This document shows, piece by piece, positions 16,487 through 24,838 of a stretch of DNA of 64,000 nt (position 1 is its first letter; each line of letters begins with the position of its first letter). A program made the translations under genes and the position numbers. Where the stretch lies: positions 57,349 to 121,348 of the forward strand of contig JACOEH010000007.1 in the NCBI GenBank assembly GCA_024998685.1, read 5' to 3'. Origin of the DNA: Nitrospira sp. (GTDB lineage Bacteria; Nitrospirota; Nitrospiria; Nitrospirales; Nitrospiraceae). The notes beneath the pieces were generated by a model, which had not been told where the DNA came from, ran no database searches, and worked only from the letters and a program-made list of their open reading frames with translations.

Positions 16487-17689
16487 ATGAAAATCTTGTG
16501 CGTCTTAGGAGAGCATGCCTACGGCGACCCTGCCCGCGGAGAAGGCCCCGAGTATGCAAATTTTCTCCCTGCCTTGCGCCGTTTGGGACATCAGGTCAGT
16601 TTCTTCGAGTCGTTGTCCCGCGAACCCTACGATGATTTTTCTCGCCTGAATCACGCGTTGTTGAAGCGCGTGGAGGAAACGAGCCCGGATGTCGTCTTCT
16701 GCGTATTGATGCACTATGAAGTGTGGGTCGAGACCATCCAGGTAATTAAGAAAAGCGGGGTATGGGTCGTCAATTGGTCGACCGATGATTCCTGGAAATA
16801 TCCGATGTTTTCCAAGCTGATCGGTGCGGAATTCGATCTCTTTGTGACGACCTACCCGCAGATGATCGACTGTTACCATCGCGACGGCATCAACTCCGTC
16901 TGCCTCTCTCAGTGGGCGGCCAATGCTGAGACCTTGATGTCCCCCCTGCCTGCTTCGGTCTGCCGCTATCCCGTGAGCTTTGTCGGCGCAGCGTATGGGA
17001 ACCGCCGAGCCATGATCGCCAGGCTTCGTCACGAAGGCATTGAGGTCGCTTGCTTCGGGCATGGGTGGCCGGAAGGTCCGGTCGAGACCAAACGTATGGG
17101 GGAAATCTTTCGCGAATCGCAGATCAGCCTCAATTTCAGCGATGGTGCGCACGGTCGTTCTGATCCGGCAAGTCGACAGATCAAAGCGCGTATCTTCGAA
17201 GTACCGGGATGCGGAGGCTGTCTCCTGACTGAGGAGGCTCCGAACCTCGATCGGTATTTCCGCCTCGGGGAAGAGGTTTTGACGTTCGAGGGTGCAGACG
17301 AGATGGCCGAACGGGTAAAGATGTTGCTCTCTCGTCCTGAGCAAAGGGATGAGATTGCGCGACGTGGCTTTGAACGGGTGCGCCGCGACCATACTTACGA
17401 GCGACGTTTCGAGGAGCTGTTGCGAGAGCTGACCCACCGTATGCCACGTCGGTGCGCGTTGCCTGTGGACTGGGTCATGTTCCAATCCGCCGCGCAGGGC
17501 CACCACACAGGACCGGCCCTTCGGACCATCCGGTCTCTGCTGGTGCTGGTTGCCTCTTTAATTTGGGGAAAAAACCGCGGTCACCGTGCCGCGCGTCGTG
17601 TCGCCTTCGAGCTTTTCTGGCGCCTGCGGGGGGCCTGGACCTACAGTGCCGCCGGTTGGCCGGGTCGGATGTTCTACAGGGAAAGTTGA
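16487..17689 (+). CDS. Glycosyltransferase, CgeB-like (GT-B)
   Basis: 400 residues. The N-terminal half (MKILCVLGEHAYGDPARGEG) is the acceptor-side Rossmann domain. VVNWSTDDSWKY, FVTTYPQMIDCYHRDG and LSQWAAN are typical of CgeB/spore-protein-like glycosyltransferases. The C-terminal half has QIKARIFEVPGCGGCLLTEE, the usual donor-site Glu, followed by a regulatory-type helix. The last ~80 residues are an extra basic tail. It starts four bases after the methyltransferase stop and ends directly against the next glycosyltransferase. Confidence 0.8.
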   Translation: MKILCVLGEHAYGDPARGEGPEYANFLPALRRLGHQVSFFESLSREPYDDFSRLNHALLKRVEETSPDVVFCVLMHYEVWVETIQVIKKSGVWVVNWSTDDSWKYPMFSKLIGAEFDLFVTTYPQMIDCYHRDGINSVCLSQWAANAETLMSPLPASVCRYPVSFVGAAYGNRRAMIARLRHEGIEVACFGHGWPEGPVETKRMGEIFRESQISLNFSDGAHGRSDPASRQIKARIFEVPGCGGCLLTEEAPNLDRYFRLGEEVLTFEGADEMAERVKMLLSRPEQRDEIARRGFERVRRDHTYERRFEELLRELTHRMPRRCALPVDWVMFQSAAQGHHTGPALRTIRSLLVLVASLIWGKNRGHRAARRVAFELFWRLRGAWTYSAAGWPGRMFYRES

Positions 17690-18577
17690 TTGAACGCGCC
17701 TCTGGTCACTGTTGCGATGTCGGCGTACAACGCGTCCGGGACGATCAATCTTGCATTGCGGTCGATTCTTTCCCAAACGTATCAAAACTGGGAACTCATC
17801 GTCGTCGATGACGGCTCGACTGATCGCACCGCAGAAAACGTATCCTGTATTCAAGATTCCAGAGTTCGGTTCATTCAAGAACCATCAGGGAATAGGGGCT
17901 TAGCTGCACGGTTGAATCAATGTGTGCGTCTCGCGAGGGGACAGTATATCGCCAGAATGGATGCCGACGATGTGGCGTATCCTCAGCGTCTTGAACGTCA
18001 GATTCAGTTCCTTGAAGAGCATCGCGACATTGATCTGCTGGGAACCGGCGCCGTGATTTTCAAGGGAGAAGGCGAGATCATCGGCTGCTACCCGACGGCA
18101 AGCTCGCACGAGGCGATTTGCCGTCGACCCTGGTGGGGCTTTCCGTTGGCCCATCCGACCTGGATGGGCAAGCGGACCTGGTTCTTATCGCACCCCTATT
18201 CCGACGACGATACCCGGTGTGAGGATCAAGCGCTCCTTCTCCAAAGTTTTTCTCGCAGTCGTTTTGCCGCGTTGGAGGAAGTCCTTCTGGGTTACCGTGT
18301 GGATGCAATCGAAGCTGGAAAACTGGGCCGCGGTCGGCTGAACTATTGTCGTCGGCTCCTTGCCAGGGTGCATGACCTCTCCTCATTACGGTGGGCGATG
18401 ATGGGAATTGGCGTGCATAGTGCTGCTCTTGCAAGAGACGTGGTTCTCCAGTTGAGTCGCGCGGTCGGGAGCGAGTCTCGCAGGTCGTGGGGCTCCGCGG
18501 GACGGGCAGAGAGAGATCAGTGGCAATCTGTGTGGACTGGATTGGTCCGTGACGATACGGTCCCCACGCATGGGTGA
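17690..18577 (+). CDS. Family 2 glycosyltransferase
   Basis: 295 residues from a TTG codon immediately after the preceding stop, with AGGGAAAG upstream. VTVAMSAYNASGTINLALRS and ELIVVDDGSTDRT are the N-terminal GT2 UDP-binding motifs, and YIARMDADDVAYPQRLERQI contains the DxD metal site. The distal region (WWGFPLAHPTWMGKRTWF, then DDDTRCEDQALLL) contains the ED base motif. It is an inverting GT-A enzyme, probably cytoplasmic, with no membrane helix. Sugar specificity is unknown. Confidence 0.85.
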   Translation: MNAPLVTVAMSAYNASGTINLALRSILSQTYQNWELIVVDDGSTDRTAENVSCIQDSRVRFIQEPSGNRGLAARLNQCVRLARGQYIARMDADDVAYPQRLERQIQFLEEHRDIDLLGTGAVIFKGEGEIIGCYPTASSHEAICRRPWWGFPLAHPTWMGKRTWFLSHPYSDDDTRCEDQALLLQSFSRSRFAALEEVLLGYRVDAIEAGKLGRGRLNYCRRLLARVHDLSSLRWAMMGIGVHSAALARDVVLQLSRAVGSESRRSWGSAGRAERDQWQSVWTGLVRDDTVPTHG

Positions 18578-18601
18578 CCATTCAATTCATTCGGTGCAGT
18601 G

Positions 18602-20569
18602 ATGTGCGGCATTGCCGGAATGATGTCTTATCGGGGGTCTGACCTCAGTCGTATTGTCTTGGGAATGGCCGAGATGATTCGTTATCGGGGCCCCGACAAT
18701 TCAGGAGTGTGGTGCGATGTCGACTACGGCCTTGCCCTGGGCCATGCCCGCCTGTCGATCCTGGATCTGTCTCCCGCCGGCCGTCAACCCATGGAATCGG
18801 CTTCGGGTCGATATGTCATCGTCTTCAACGGTGAAATCTACAATCATCTGGAACTCCGAGAGCAGCTTACGGACCAATCGTGGCGCGGGCATTCGGATAC
18901 GGAGACGCTGTTGGCGGCCTTTGAAACCTGGGGTATAGAAAAAGCGCTTCAGGCCACCGTTGGGATGTTTGCGTTGGCTCTATGGGATCGCGTCGAGCGG
19001 CGCCTCGTCCTGGCTCGTGACCGGATCGGAGAGAAGCCGCTTTACTATGGGTGGTCCAGCGGGACGTTCCTCTTTGCCTCGGAGCTGAAGGCATTGGAAG
19101 TCTACCCAGGCTGGCGCGGTGACATCGATCGGGAGGCCCTCGCTTTGTTCATGCGCTATGCCTATGTGCCGTTACCGTACTCGATCTACACCGGGATTCG
19201 AAAGCTGTTACCTGGAACCTATGCGACGATTTCTCCCTCCTACACAGCCGGTTACTGGCCGGAACCTATACCCTATTGGTCTGCGGCGACGGTTGCGAGA
19301 CAGGCCCATCGAGGCGACTGGACCGACAGCACGGCGGCGGATGAGCTGGACCGATTATTGAGCGGCGCCGTCAAGGGACAAATGATCGCTGATGTGCCTC
19401 TCGGGGCGCTTCTATCGGGCGGGATCGATTCGTCGACCGTGGTGGCGCTTATGCAGGCACACTCATCTCGTCCGGTCAAGACCTTCTCGATAGGTTTCCA
19501 TGAAGGAGAGTACAATGAAGCGCCTGGAGCGAAAGCCGTCGCCGAACATTTGGGGACCGACCATACTGAATTGTATGTGAGTTCGGACGACGCGTTGGCG
19601 GTGATTCCACATCTGCCGTCGATGTATGACGAACCATTCGGCGATTCATCCGCCGTTCCCTCATGTCTTGTCGCGAGATTGGCCAAACAACAGGTCACGG
19701 TCGCGCTGTCCGGGGATGGGGGTGATGAGTTATTCGGCGGCTACAATCGGTATTCCTGGGGAAGCTTGATCTGGCGTCGAATCGCGCGAGTGCCCGCTTC
19801 CATGAGAACGATCGCGGCATCTGCCCTGACCGCATTGTCGCCCGAGCAGTGGGATAGGATCGGCAAAATGCTGAGGATTGGGCTCCCTGCGTCCCTCCGA
19901 ATGACGACCCTCGGGGAAAAGGTTCATAAACTTGCATCGGTCCTGGATTCGGATAGTCAGACGGAATTGTATCGGCGACTCGTGTCGCTACAACGAGAGA
20001 CTTCTTCCTTGGTCATCGGTGCTCAGGACAAACCGATCTGGGCCGACGCTCAAGCGCAACAGCTGGGAGAACGGGATTTCAGCGAAGAGATGATGCTCCA
20101 CGATTTGGTCGGGTATTTGACCGACGATATCTTGGCCAAGGTCGATCGGGCCGCGATGGCGATCAGCCTGGAAACCAGGATGCCTCTGCTGGACCATCGC
20201 GTCGTGGAGTTTTCCTGGAGGCTTCCCCTTTCGATGAAGATCAAGGCGGAACGCGAAGGGAAATGGCTGCTTCGACAAGTTCTGTATCGTTATGTCCCGA
20301 AACATCTGGTCGAACGACCCAAGATGGGCTTCGGCATTCCGTTGGACTCTTGGCTCCGAGGCAGCTTGAGGGACTGGGCCGAGGCGTTGTTGGAGGAGTC
20401 CAGGCTCAAGCACGAAGGATATTTGGACCCGGGTCCGATCCGAACAAAATGGCGGGAGCATCTCTCGGGTCGGCGTAATCGGCAGTATTGGCTCTGGAAC
20501 GTATTGATGTTTCAAGCCTGGTTGAGTATTCATGCGCGATCGCCCTCGTCTGCTGTATCTTATCACTGA
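18602..20569 (+). CDS. asnB: Glutamine-hydrolysing asparagine synthase-like amidotransferase
   Basis: 655 residues. MCGIAGMM supplies the N-terminal Cys nucleophile after Met removal, which fixes the start at the ATG at 18602 rather than the GTG just before. The class II glutaminase domain runs to ~230 with RGPDNSGVW, SILDLSPAGRQPM and VFNGEIYNH. The synthase domain carries the ATP loop LLSGGIDSSTV (~271-281), then SGDGGDELFGGY and KVDRAAMAISLETRMPLLD. Such AsnB paralogues are frequent in polysaccharide loci, where they may amidate a sugar acid instead of aspartate. That role here is inference from context. The 3' end overlaps the next gene by 38 bases. Confidence 0.88.
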   Translation: MCGIAGMMSYRGSDLSRIVLGMAEMIRYRGPDNSGVWCDVDYGLALGHARLSILDLSPAGRQPMESASGRYVIVFNGEIYNHLELREQLTDQSWRGHSDTETLLAAFETWGIEKALQATVGMFALALWDRVERRLVLARDRIGEKPLYYGWSSGTFLFASELKALEVYPGWRGDIDREALALFMRYAYVPLPYSIYTGIRKLLPGTYATISPSYTAGYWPEPIPYWSAATVARQAHRGDWTDSTAADELDRLLSGAVKGQMIADVPLGALLSGGIDSSTVVALMQAHSSRPVKTFSIGFHEGEYNEAPGAKAVAEHLGTDHTELYVSSDDALAVIPHLPSMYDEPFGDSSAVPSCLVARLAKQQVTVALSGDGGDELFGGYNRYSWGSLIWRRIARVPASMRTIAASALTALSPEQWDRIGKMLRIGLPASLRMTTLGEKVHKLASVLDSDSQTELYRRLVSLQRETSSLVIGAQDKPIWADAQAQQLGERDFSEEMMLHDLVGYLTDDILAKVDRAAMAISLETRMPLLDHRVVEFSWRLPLSMKIKAEREGKWLLRQVLYRYVPKHLVERPKMGFGIPLDSWLRGSLRDWAEALLEESRLKHEGYLDPGPIRTKWREHLSGRRNRQYWLWNVLMFQAWLSIHARSPSSAVSYH

Positions 20570-21689
20570 AGATTGGTATTTCTGGTCCCACCGTGTCGAT
20601 CTGGCGCGTGCCGCACGGGAAGCCGGCTATGATGTGATCGTGGCGACTCGTGTGACCGATCACGGTGAGCGAATCCGAGGAGAAGGATTCCAGCTCGAGC
20701 GGCTGGAGATGGTTCGTCGGAGCCGCAATCCGTTCCGCGAGGTGATCGCCGTCGCCGAACTCGTACGATTGTATCGGCGCGTCAGACCGGATGTCGTTCA
20801 CCATGTGGCCATGAAGCCGATACTGTACGGCACTCTGGCTGCATGGTGTACCCGGATCCCGGCGGTCATCAATGCATTCGCCGGTCTTGGGTATGCCTTC
20901 ATGGACGGGCGGAACCGGCTGTTGCGCTGGTGTGTGAAGACGGCGTTGAGCACTGTCCTCAGTTTGGGTCATTCGGTCGTTCTGGTCCAAAATCAGGATG
21001 ATCAGGACCGGCTTGTCGGAGAGAGGGTTGTTCCTGCCTCTCGGACGAGAATTATTGCGGGGTCCGGCATCGATGTCTCGGTGTATTCCTTACAGCCGCA
21101 GCCGTCAGGTGTCCCGATTGTTGTTCTGCCTGCACGGATGCTCTGGGACAAAGGCGTCGGGGAATTTGTAGAGGCCGCCCGGCGGTTGAAGCGGAAAGGC
21201 ATCCATGCCCGGTTCATTCTCGTCGGTCGACAGGATGAACATAACCCTGCTGCTATTCCGGAGATTCGCCTGAAGGAATGGGTGCAGGAAGGGGTGATCG
21301 AATGGTGGGGACATCGAGAAGATATGCCGGCCGTCTATGCAGCGGCCATGCTCATCGTGCTGCCGTCGTATCGCGAGGGGCTTCCCAAGGTATTGTTGGA
21401 AGCGGCGGCCTGCGGAAAAGCCATGGTGGCCACGGATGTTCCTGGCTGTCGAGAGATTGTGCGTGATCGGTTTAACGGGTTGCTGGTTTTCCCAAGAGAT
21501 TCCGTGTCGTTGGCGGCGGCCATTGAAGAACTGCTGTCCGACCGGGAGGCGCGGGAGGTCATGGGACAGCGAAGCCGGGCCCGTGTCATGGCGGAATGGT
21601 CCGGTCCCCGGATTCACGAACAAGTACTCGGCCTTTACCAGGACATGGTGAAGGTCTCGGCCATCGATCGTTCCCATGGGTATGCATGA
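20532..21689 (+). CDS. Glycosyltransferase family 4 (PglA/WbpH-like)
   Basis: 385 residues. LLYLITEDWYFWSHRVDLAR is the acceptor-domain start typical of GT4 enzymes that extend lipid-linked glycans, and VVHHVAMKPILYG with INAFAGLGYAF are diagnostic. The donor domain has VVLPARMLWDKGVGEFVEAA and the retaining-GT EX7E motif in SYREGLPKVLLEAAACGKAM. It starts 38 bases inside the asnB gene and its stop overlaps the next ATG (ATGA). It is followed by a WbpV-like epimerase and a WbpL-like initiating transferase. It may therefore add the second sugar on undecaprenyl diphosphate. Confidence 0.87.
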   Translation: MRDRPRLLYLITEDWYFWSHRVDLARAAREAGYDVIVATRVTDHGERIRGEGFQLERLEMVRRSRNPFREVIAVAELVRLYRRVRPDVVHHVAMKPILYGTLAAWCTRIPAVINAFAGLGYAFMDGRNRLLRWCVKTALSTVLSLGHSVVLVQNQDDQDRLVGERVVPASRTRIIAGSGIDVSVYSLQPQPSGVPIVVLPARMLWDKGVGEFVEAARRLKRKGIHARFILVGRQDEHNPAAIPEIRLKEWVQEGVIEWWGHREDMPAVYAAAMLIVLPSYREGLPKVLLEAAACGKAMVATDVPGCREIVRDRFNGLLVFPRDSVSLAAAIEELLSDREAREVMGQRSRARVMAEWSGPRIHEQVLGLYQDMVKVSAIDRSHGYA

Positions 21690-22681
21690 CCAGAGTCCTG
21701 GTCACAGGTGCTGCGGGGTTCCTGGGATCGTCGCTTGTCGACAAGCTCTGCCGATCGGACCACCATGTGCGGGTGGTTCTGCATGATTCGACGTACCCCA
21801 TCTCGCGCTCACAGAATGTCGAGACCGTGGCCGCCGACATCCGAGATGCGAAGAAAACGTGGGAAACAACAAGTGGCTGTGACGCCATCGTGCATCTGGC
21901 GGCGAAGGTCCATGCAATCGATGATTCCGGAGCAGAGAAGGACTACGAATCAGTCAACGTCGAAGGCACGAGACATATCCTCGATGCAGCCGTGAGATCC
22001 GGAGTGAATCGCATTGTGTTTGCCAGTTCGGTCAAAGTCTTCGGCGAAGAGACAAGCGGGTGTGTCGATGAAACACAGGTTCCCGATCCCCGGACCGCCT
22101 ACGGTCGGTCAAAATGGCGAGCGGAGCAACTTGTTTCGGAGTACGCAGAGCGACATGGCCTCACTGCCGTTTCGCTCCGTCTTCCGATGGTCTATGGGCC
22201 GACAAAGAAAGGCAATCTCTATCGAATGATCGAAGCGATCGATCATGGGAGATTTCCGATCTTGCCGCATCTCTCGGCGGTCCGAAGTCTCTTACACGTC
22301 CAAAACTTCGTACAAGCGGTGTTGCTGTGTCTTCATGCGCCATGTTTTAAGCGGTCGGCATACATTGTCGCCGATACCGAACCGTATCGCGTGACCGACC
22401 TCTACGGCTGGTTACGAGCCGGATTAGGGATGGCACCTCCGCGATGGCGAGTACCGCTCTGGATACTCAAGAGCGGTGCGCGATGCGGCGATGTGCTTCA
22501 AGCTCTCAGCGGGAGACCGGCTCCCTTCACGACCGAGCAACTGGCAAAACTTATCGGTTGCGCCTGGTACAGTTCCGCCGCTCTCACACGTGAATTGGAT
22601 TATCGGCCTACGTATTCATTCGAAAAAGCAGTCCCGGAGCTGATTGCGTTTTATCGAGATGCAGCGAGTACGGGCTATTGA
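21686..22681 (+). CDS. UDP-sugar 4-epimerase, WbpV/Gne-like
   Basis: 331 residues from the ATG at 21686, which overlaps the previous stop; an upstream extension of the frame is non-conserved. VLVTGAAGFLGSSLVDKL is the NAD loop, HLAAKVHAIDD and FASSVKVFGEET hold the Ser/Thr region, and AYGRSKWRAE the Tyr-x3-Lys pair. LRLPMVYGPTKKGNLYRM and LHVQNFVQAVLLC are typical of UDP-GlcNAc/UDP-QuiNAc-type epimerase-reductases paired with WbpL. It probably prepares the first sugar for the initiating transferase encoded next. Confidence 0.85.
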   Translation: MTRVLVTGAAGFLGSSLVDKLCRSDHHVRVVLHDSTYPISRSQNVETVAADIRDAKKTWETTSGCDAIVHLAAKVHAIDDSGAEKDYESVNVEGTRHILDAAVRSGVNRIVFASSVKVFGEETSGCVDETQVPDPRTAYGRSKWRAEQLVSEYAERHGLTAVSLRLPMVYGPTKKGNLYRMIEAIDHGRFPILPHLSAVRSLLHVQNFVQAVLLCLHAPCFKRSAYIVADTEPYRVTDLYGWLRAGLGMAPPRWRVPLWILKSGARCGDVLQALSGRPAPFTTEQLAKLIGCAWYSSAALTRELDYRPTYSFEKAVPELIAFYRDAASTGY

Positions 22682-22760
22682 GTCATCTCATCAACCGGGC
22701 TCCTATGTGCCGGGTTGGAGGAAGTGGGATGACGCCTCCCGTCGGTTCAGGACTCGCAGG

Positions 22761-22788
22761 TTGATACGTCTTGATTTCAATGTAAAAA
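22761..22788 (+). promoter_or_regulatory. Candidate sigma-70 promoter before the initiating transferase
   Basis: The 197-base gap before the WecA/WbpL-like gene contains TTGATA, a 16-base spacer and TAAAAA, a fair -35/-10 pair on the + strand. The rest of the gap has G+C-rich short dyads but no gene. If real, the downstream genes can be transcribed separately from the first half of the locus. Confidence 0.4.
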
Positions 22789-22878
22789 TACGTCATAGAG
22801 CTTGCCGAACGAACAGCACACTCTCCTGAGTTCAGGACAGGACTATTCGAGTGGCAGCCTAATAAGGTAGCAGTCGGT

Positions 22879-24039
22879 ATGTCGATCATGATGGTCGTCT
22901 TTCCAGGCATCTTTGCTTTTGTATCGGCCTGGTGGCTCACAAACCGGTTATGTTCGCCGAAATCGTTTCTCTCCATACTGGCTCATCCAAATGAGCGAAC
23001 ATTGCATGCCATGCCGACTCCCCAGACCGGAGGGTTGGCCGTCATCGGCAGTGTGGTGATCAGTCTCATTCTGGCTGCCAGTGTGTTGGCGATTGTCCAA
23101 CCCTCGAAGCCGGTGTTGCCGAAAGGTGTGGCGTCCGGGAGTGTTTGGATCGTGGTTTCGATGCTTCTCATCTTTGTCGTCTCCTTCATCGATGACTGTG
23201 TCGGTCTCCCAGCCGCCCTCCGATTGGGTATCCAAGCAGTCTCCGCCTGTATCATTATCGGCGGTGTCGGCTTGACCTTGTCTTCCATCCCGATACCGGG
23301 TGGACCGAACATCCTGCTTGGACTTGCCGCAATTCCGGTGAGCGTTCTCGCCCTCCTCTGGATGGCCAATCTCTATAACTTTATGGACGGTATGGACGGC
23401 TTTGCGGGCGGAATGACGTTTTTCGGGTTCGGATTTCTCGCCTATTTCGGATGGCAGGCCCATTTCCCGGTCATGCTTATCATTGCCACGTTCGTTGCGA
23501 TGGGGGCTTTGGGATTTCTCACCCATAATTTCCCGCCCGCGCGTATCTTCATGGGCGATGCGGGGAGCATTACGATCGGATTCTTGGCGGGGACATTGAT
23601 GATTCTCGGCGTTCGAGACGGAATATTCGAGTTGTGGGTCCCCATCATGATCTTCTCCCCGTTCATCGTGGATGCGACGGTGACCTTGATCCGGCGGATG
23701 CTCCGCCGCAAAAAAATTTGGGAAGCTCACCGGGAGCATTATTATCAGCGGTTGGTTTTGAGCGGATGGAGCCATCGTCGGACCGTGCTTGCAGAGTATG
23801 GGGTCATGGTGCTATGCGGAGGACTGGCCGTTCTGTATCATCACTCGACGGACAAAATCAGACTCATTATTCTGGGCGTATGGGTGGCTCTATTCCTTGT
23901 ATTGGAGAGGCTCGTGAAGAGGTTGGAGCGGAGGCGAAAACACTCCCGCCCTGTCCAAAAATCTCACGTGGCAAGTGGGAAAGCCCCCGTGCAGGTTATG
24001 CCGGAAGAAGACTCCTCAAGAGTGACCGTCAATACATAG
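22879..24039 (+). CDS. Undecaprenyl-phosphate N-acetylhexosamine-1-phosphate transferase (WecA/WbpL-like, GT4 superfamily)
   Basis: 386 residues with about ten hydrophobic segments. HPNERTLHAMPTPQTGGLAV is the typical first cytoplasmic loop, VSFIDDCVGL holds the Mg-binding Asp pair, NLYNFMDGMDGFAGG the catalytic loop and FMGDAGSITIGFLAGTLMIL the next. KKIWEAHREHYYQRLV near the C-terminus is the HxH-type motif of this family. It transfers a sugar-1-phosphate to undecaprenyl phosphate at the inner membrane, starting repeat-unit synthesis. The epimerase just upstream fits the P. aeruginosa wbpV-wbpL arrangement. The last ~60 residues are a charged tail. Confidence 0.92.
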   Translation: MSIMMVVFPGIFAFVSAWWLTNRLCSPKSFLSILAHPNERTLHAMPTPQTGGLAVIGSVVISLILAASVLAIVQPSKPVLPKGVASGSVWIVVSMLLIFVVSFIDDCVGLPAALRLGIQAVSACIIIGGVGLTLSSIPIPGGPNILLGLAAIPVSVLALLWMANLYNFMDGMDGFAGGMTFFGFGFLAYFGWQAHFPVMLIIATFVAMGALGFLTHNFPPARIFMGDAGSITIGFLAGTLMILGVRDGIFELWVPIMIFSPFIVDATVTLIRRMLRRKKIWEAHREHYYQRLVLSGWSHRRTVLAEYGVMVLCGGLAVLYHHSTDKIRLIILGVWVALFLVLERLVKRLERRRKHSRPVQKSHVASGKAPVQVMPEEDSSRVTVNT

Positions 24040-24046
24040 CCTGACC

Positions 24047-24838
24047 GTGCTCGATTTCGCGTCGCGCCAACCGAGGAAAAAGGGTGAAGCCCTGCGTCTC
24101 GCCGTTCAACTACGCAATGGGGGACGACTGTTCCGCCGAGGTAACCTCGAAATGGAGGATCTGTTCAAGGGAAGCATCGATAGATTTTGCGAGATCGCTC
24201 TCCGATTGAGCGGAGCCAAGCAAGTACTCGACGTGGGGTCCGGACAAGGCCTGTTGCTTTCATTTTTGACCGAGCTTGGCCATGAATGCCATGCGCTCGA
24301 TGTCATGGATCGACGGTCTGTCTACCCGGCCACGTATGAGAAGGGTATTCGGTTTCAGGTTTGCAATGTAGAAGCCGATGCGATTCCCTATCCTGACGAA
24401 TCATTCGATGCCGTGGTGTGTTGCCAGGTGCTTGAGCATTTTTCACATTCGCATCTTCCGGCGGTCCGGGAAATGAGGCGAGTGTTGCGGCCGGGAGGCG
24501 TACTGGAGATCGACGTGCCCAACGTCGCGAGTTTTAGAAACAGGAGCCGTCTGTTGCGAGGGAAGCATATTACCTACGACTATGCTGATCACTATCTCCA
24601 TGTGACCCCTATCCTGTACAAGGGCATGTCGTATTACCCCCTTCGACACAATCGCGAGTTCACCAAAGGTGAACTGGAATTGCTGCTGCACTCTTCGGGG
24701 TTCAAAAAGTACGAGGTGTCCTTTCTGAAATCACGCCGCTACCGCGAGGGAATTCAAAGGGTGCGGTCCGTGGGCACGGTAATCAAAGACTTGATTCCTT
24801 CGTTTCGGAAGTCGCTGATCGCCTTCGCCTACAAGTGA
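24047..24838 (+). CDS. Class I SAM-dependent methyltransferase
   Basis: 263 residues from a GTG start seven bases after the initiating transferase. VLDVGSGQGLLLSFLTELGH is motif I and CHALDVMDRR the acidic loop. SFDAVVCCQVLEHFSHSHLP is motif IV of type 11 enzymes, and MRRVLRPGGVLEIDVPNVAS the next strand. The C-terminal part (TYDYADHYLHVTPILYKGM) is specific to this subgroup. It probably methylates a sugar or lipid-linked intermediate. It overlaps the following ligase gene by one base. Confidence 0.8.
   Translation: MLDFASRQPRKKGEALRLAVQLRNGGRLFRRGNLEMEDLFKGSIDRFCEIALRLSGAKQVLDVGSGQGLLLSFLTELGHECHALDVMDRRSVYPATYEKGIRFQVCNVEADAIPYPDESFDAVVCCQVLEHFSHSHLPAVREMRRVLRPGGVLEIDVPNVASFRNRSRLLRGKHITYDYADHYLHVTPILYKGMSYYPLRHNREFTKGELELLLHSSGFKKYEVSFLKSRRYREGIQRVRSVGTVIKDLIPSFRKSLIAFAYK

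Noticed and set aside
21596..21685. N-terminal extension of the WbpV-like epimerase
   Set aside because: It overlaps the preceding glycosyltransferase by ~90 bases; the ATG at 21686 starts exactly before the NAD loop and forms an ATGA junction.
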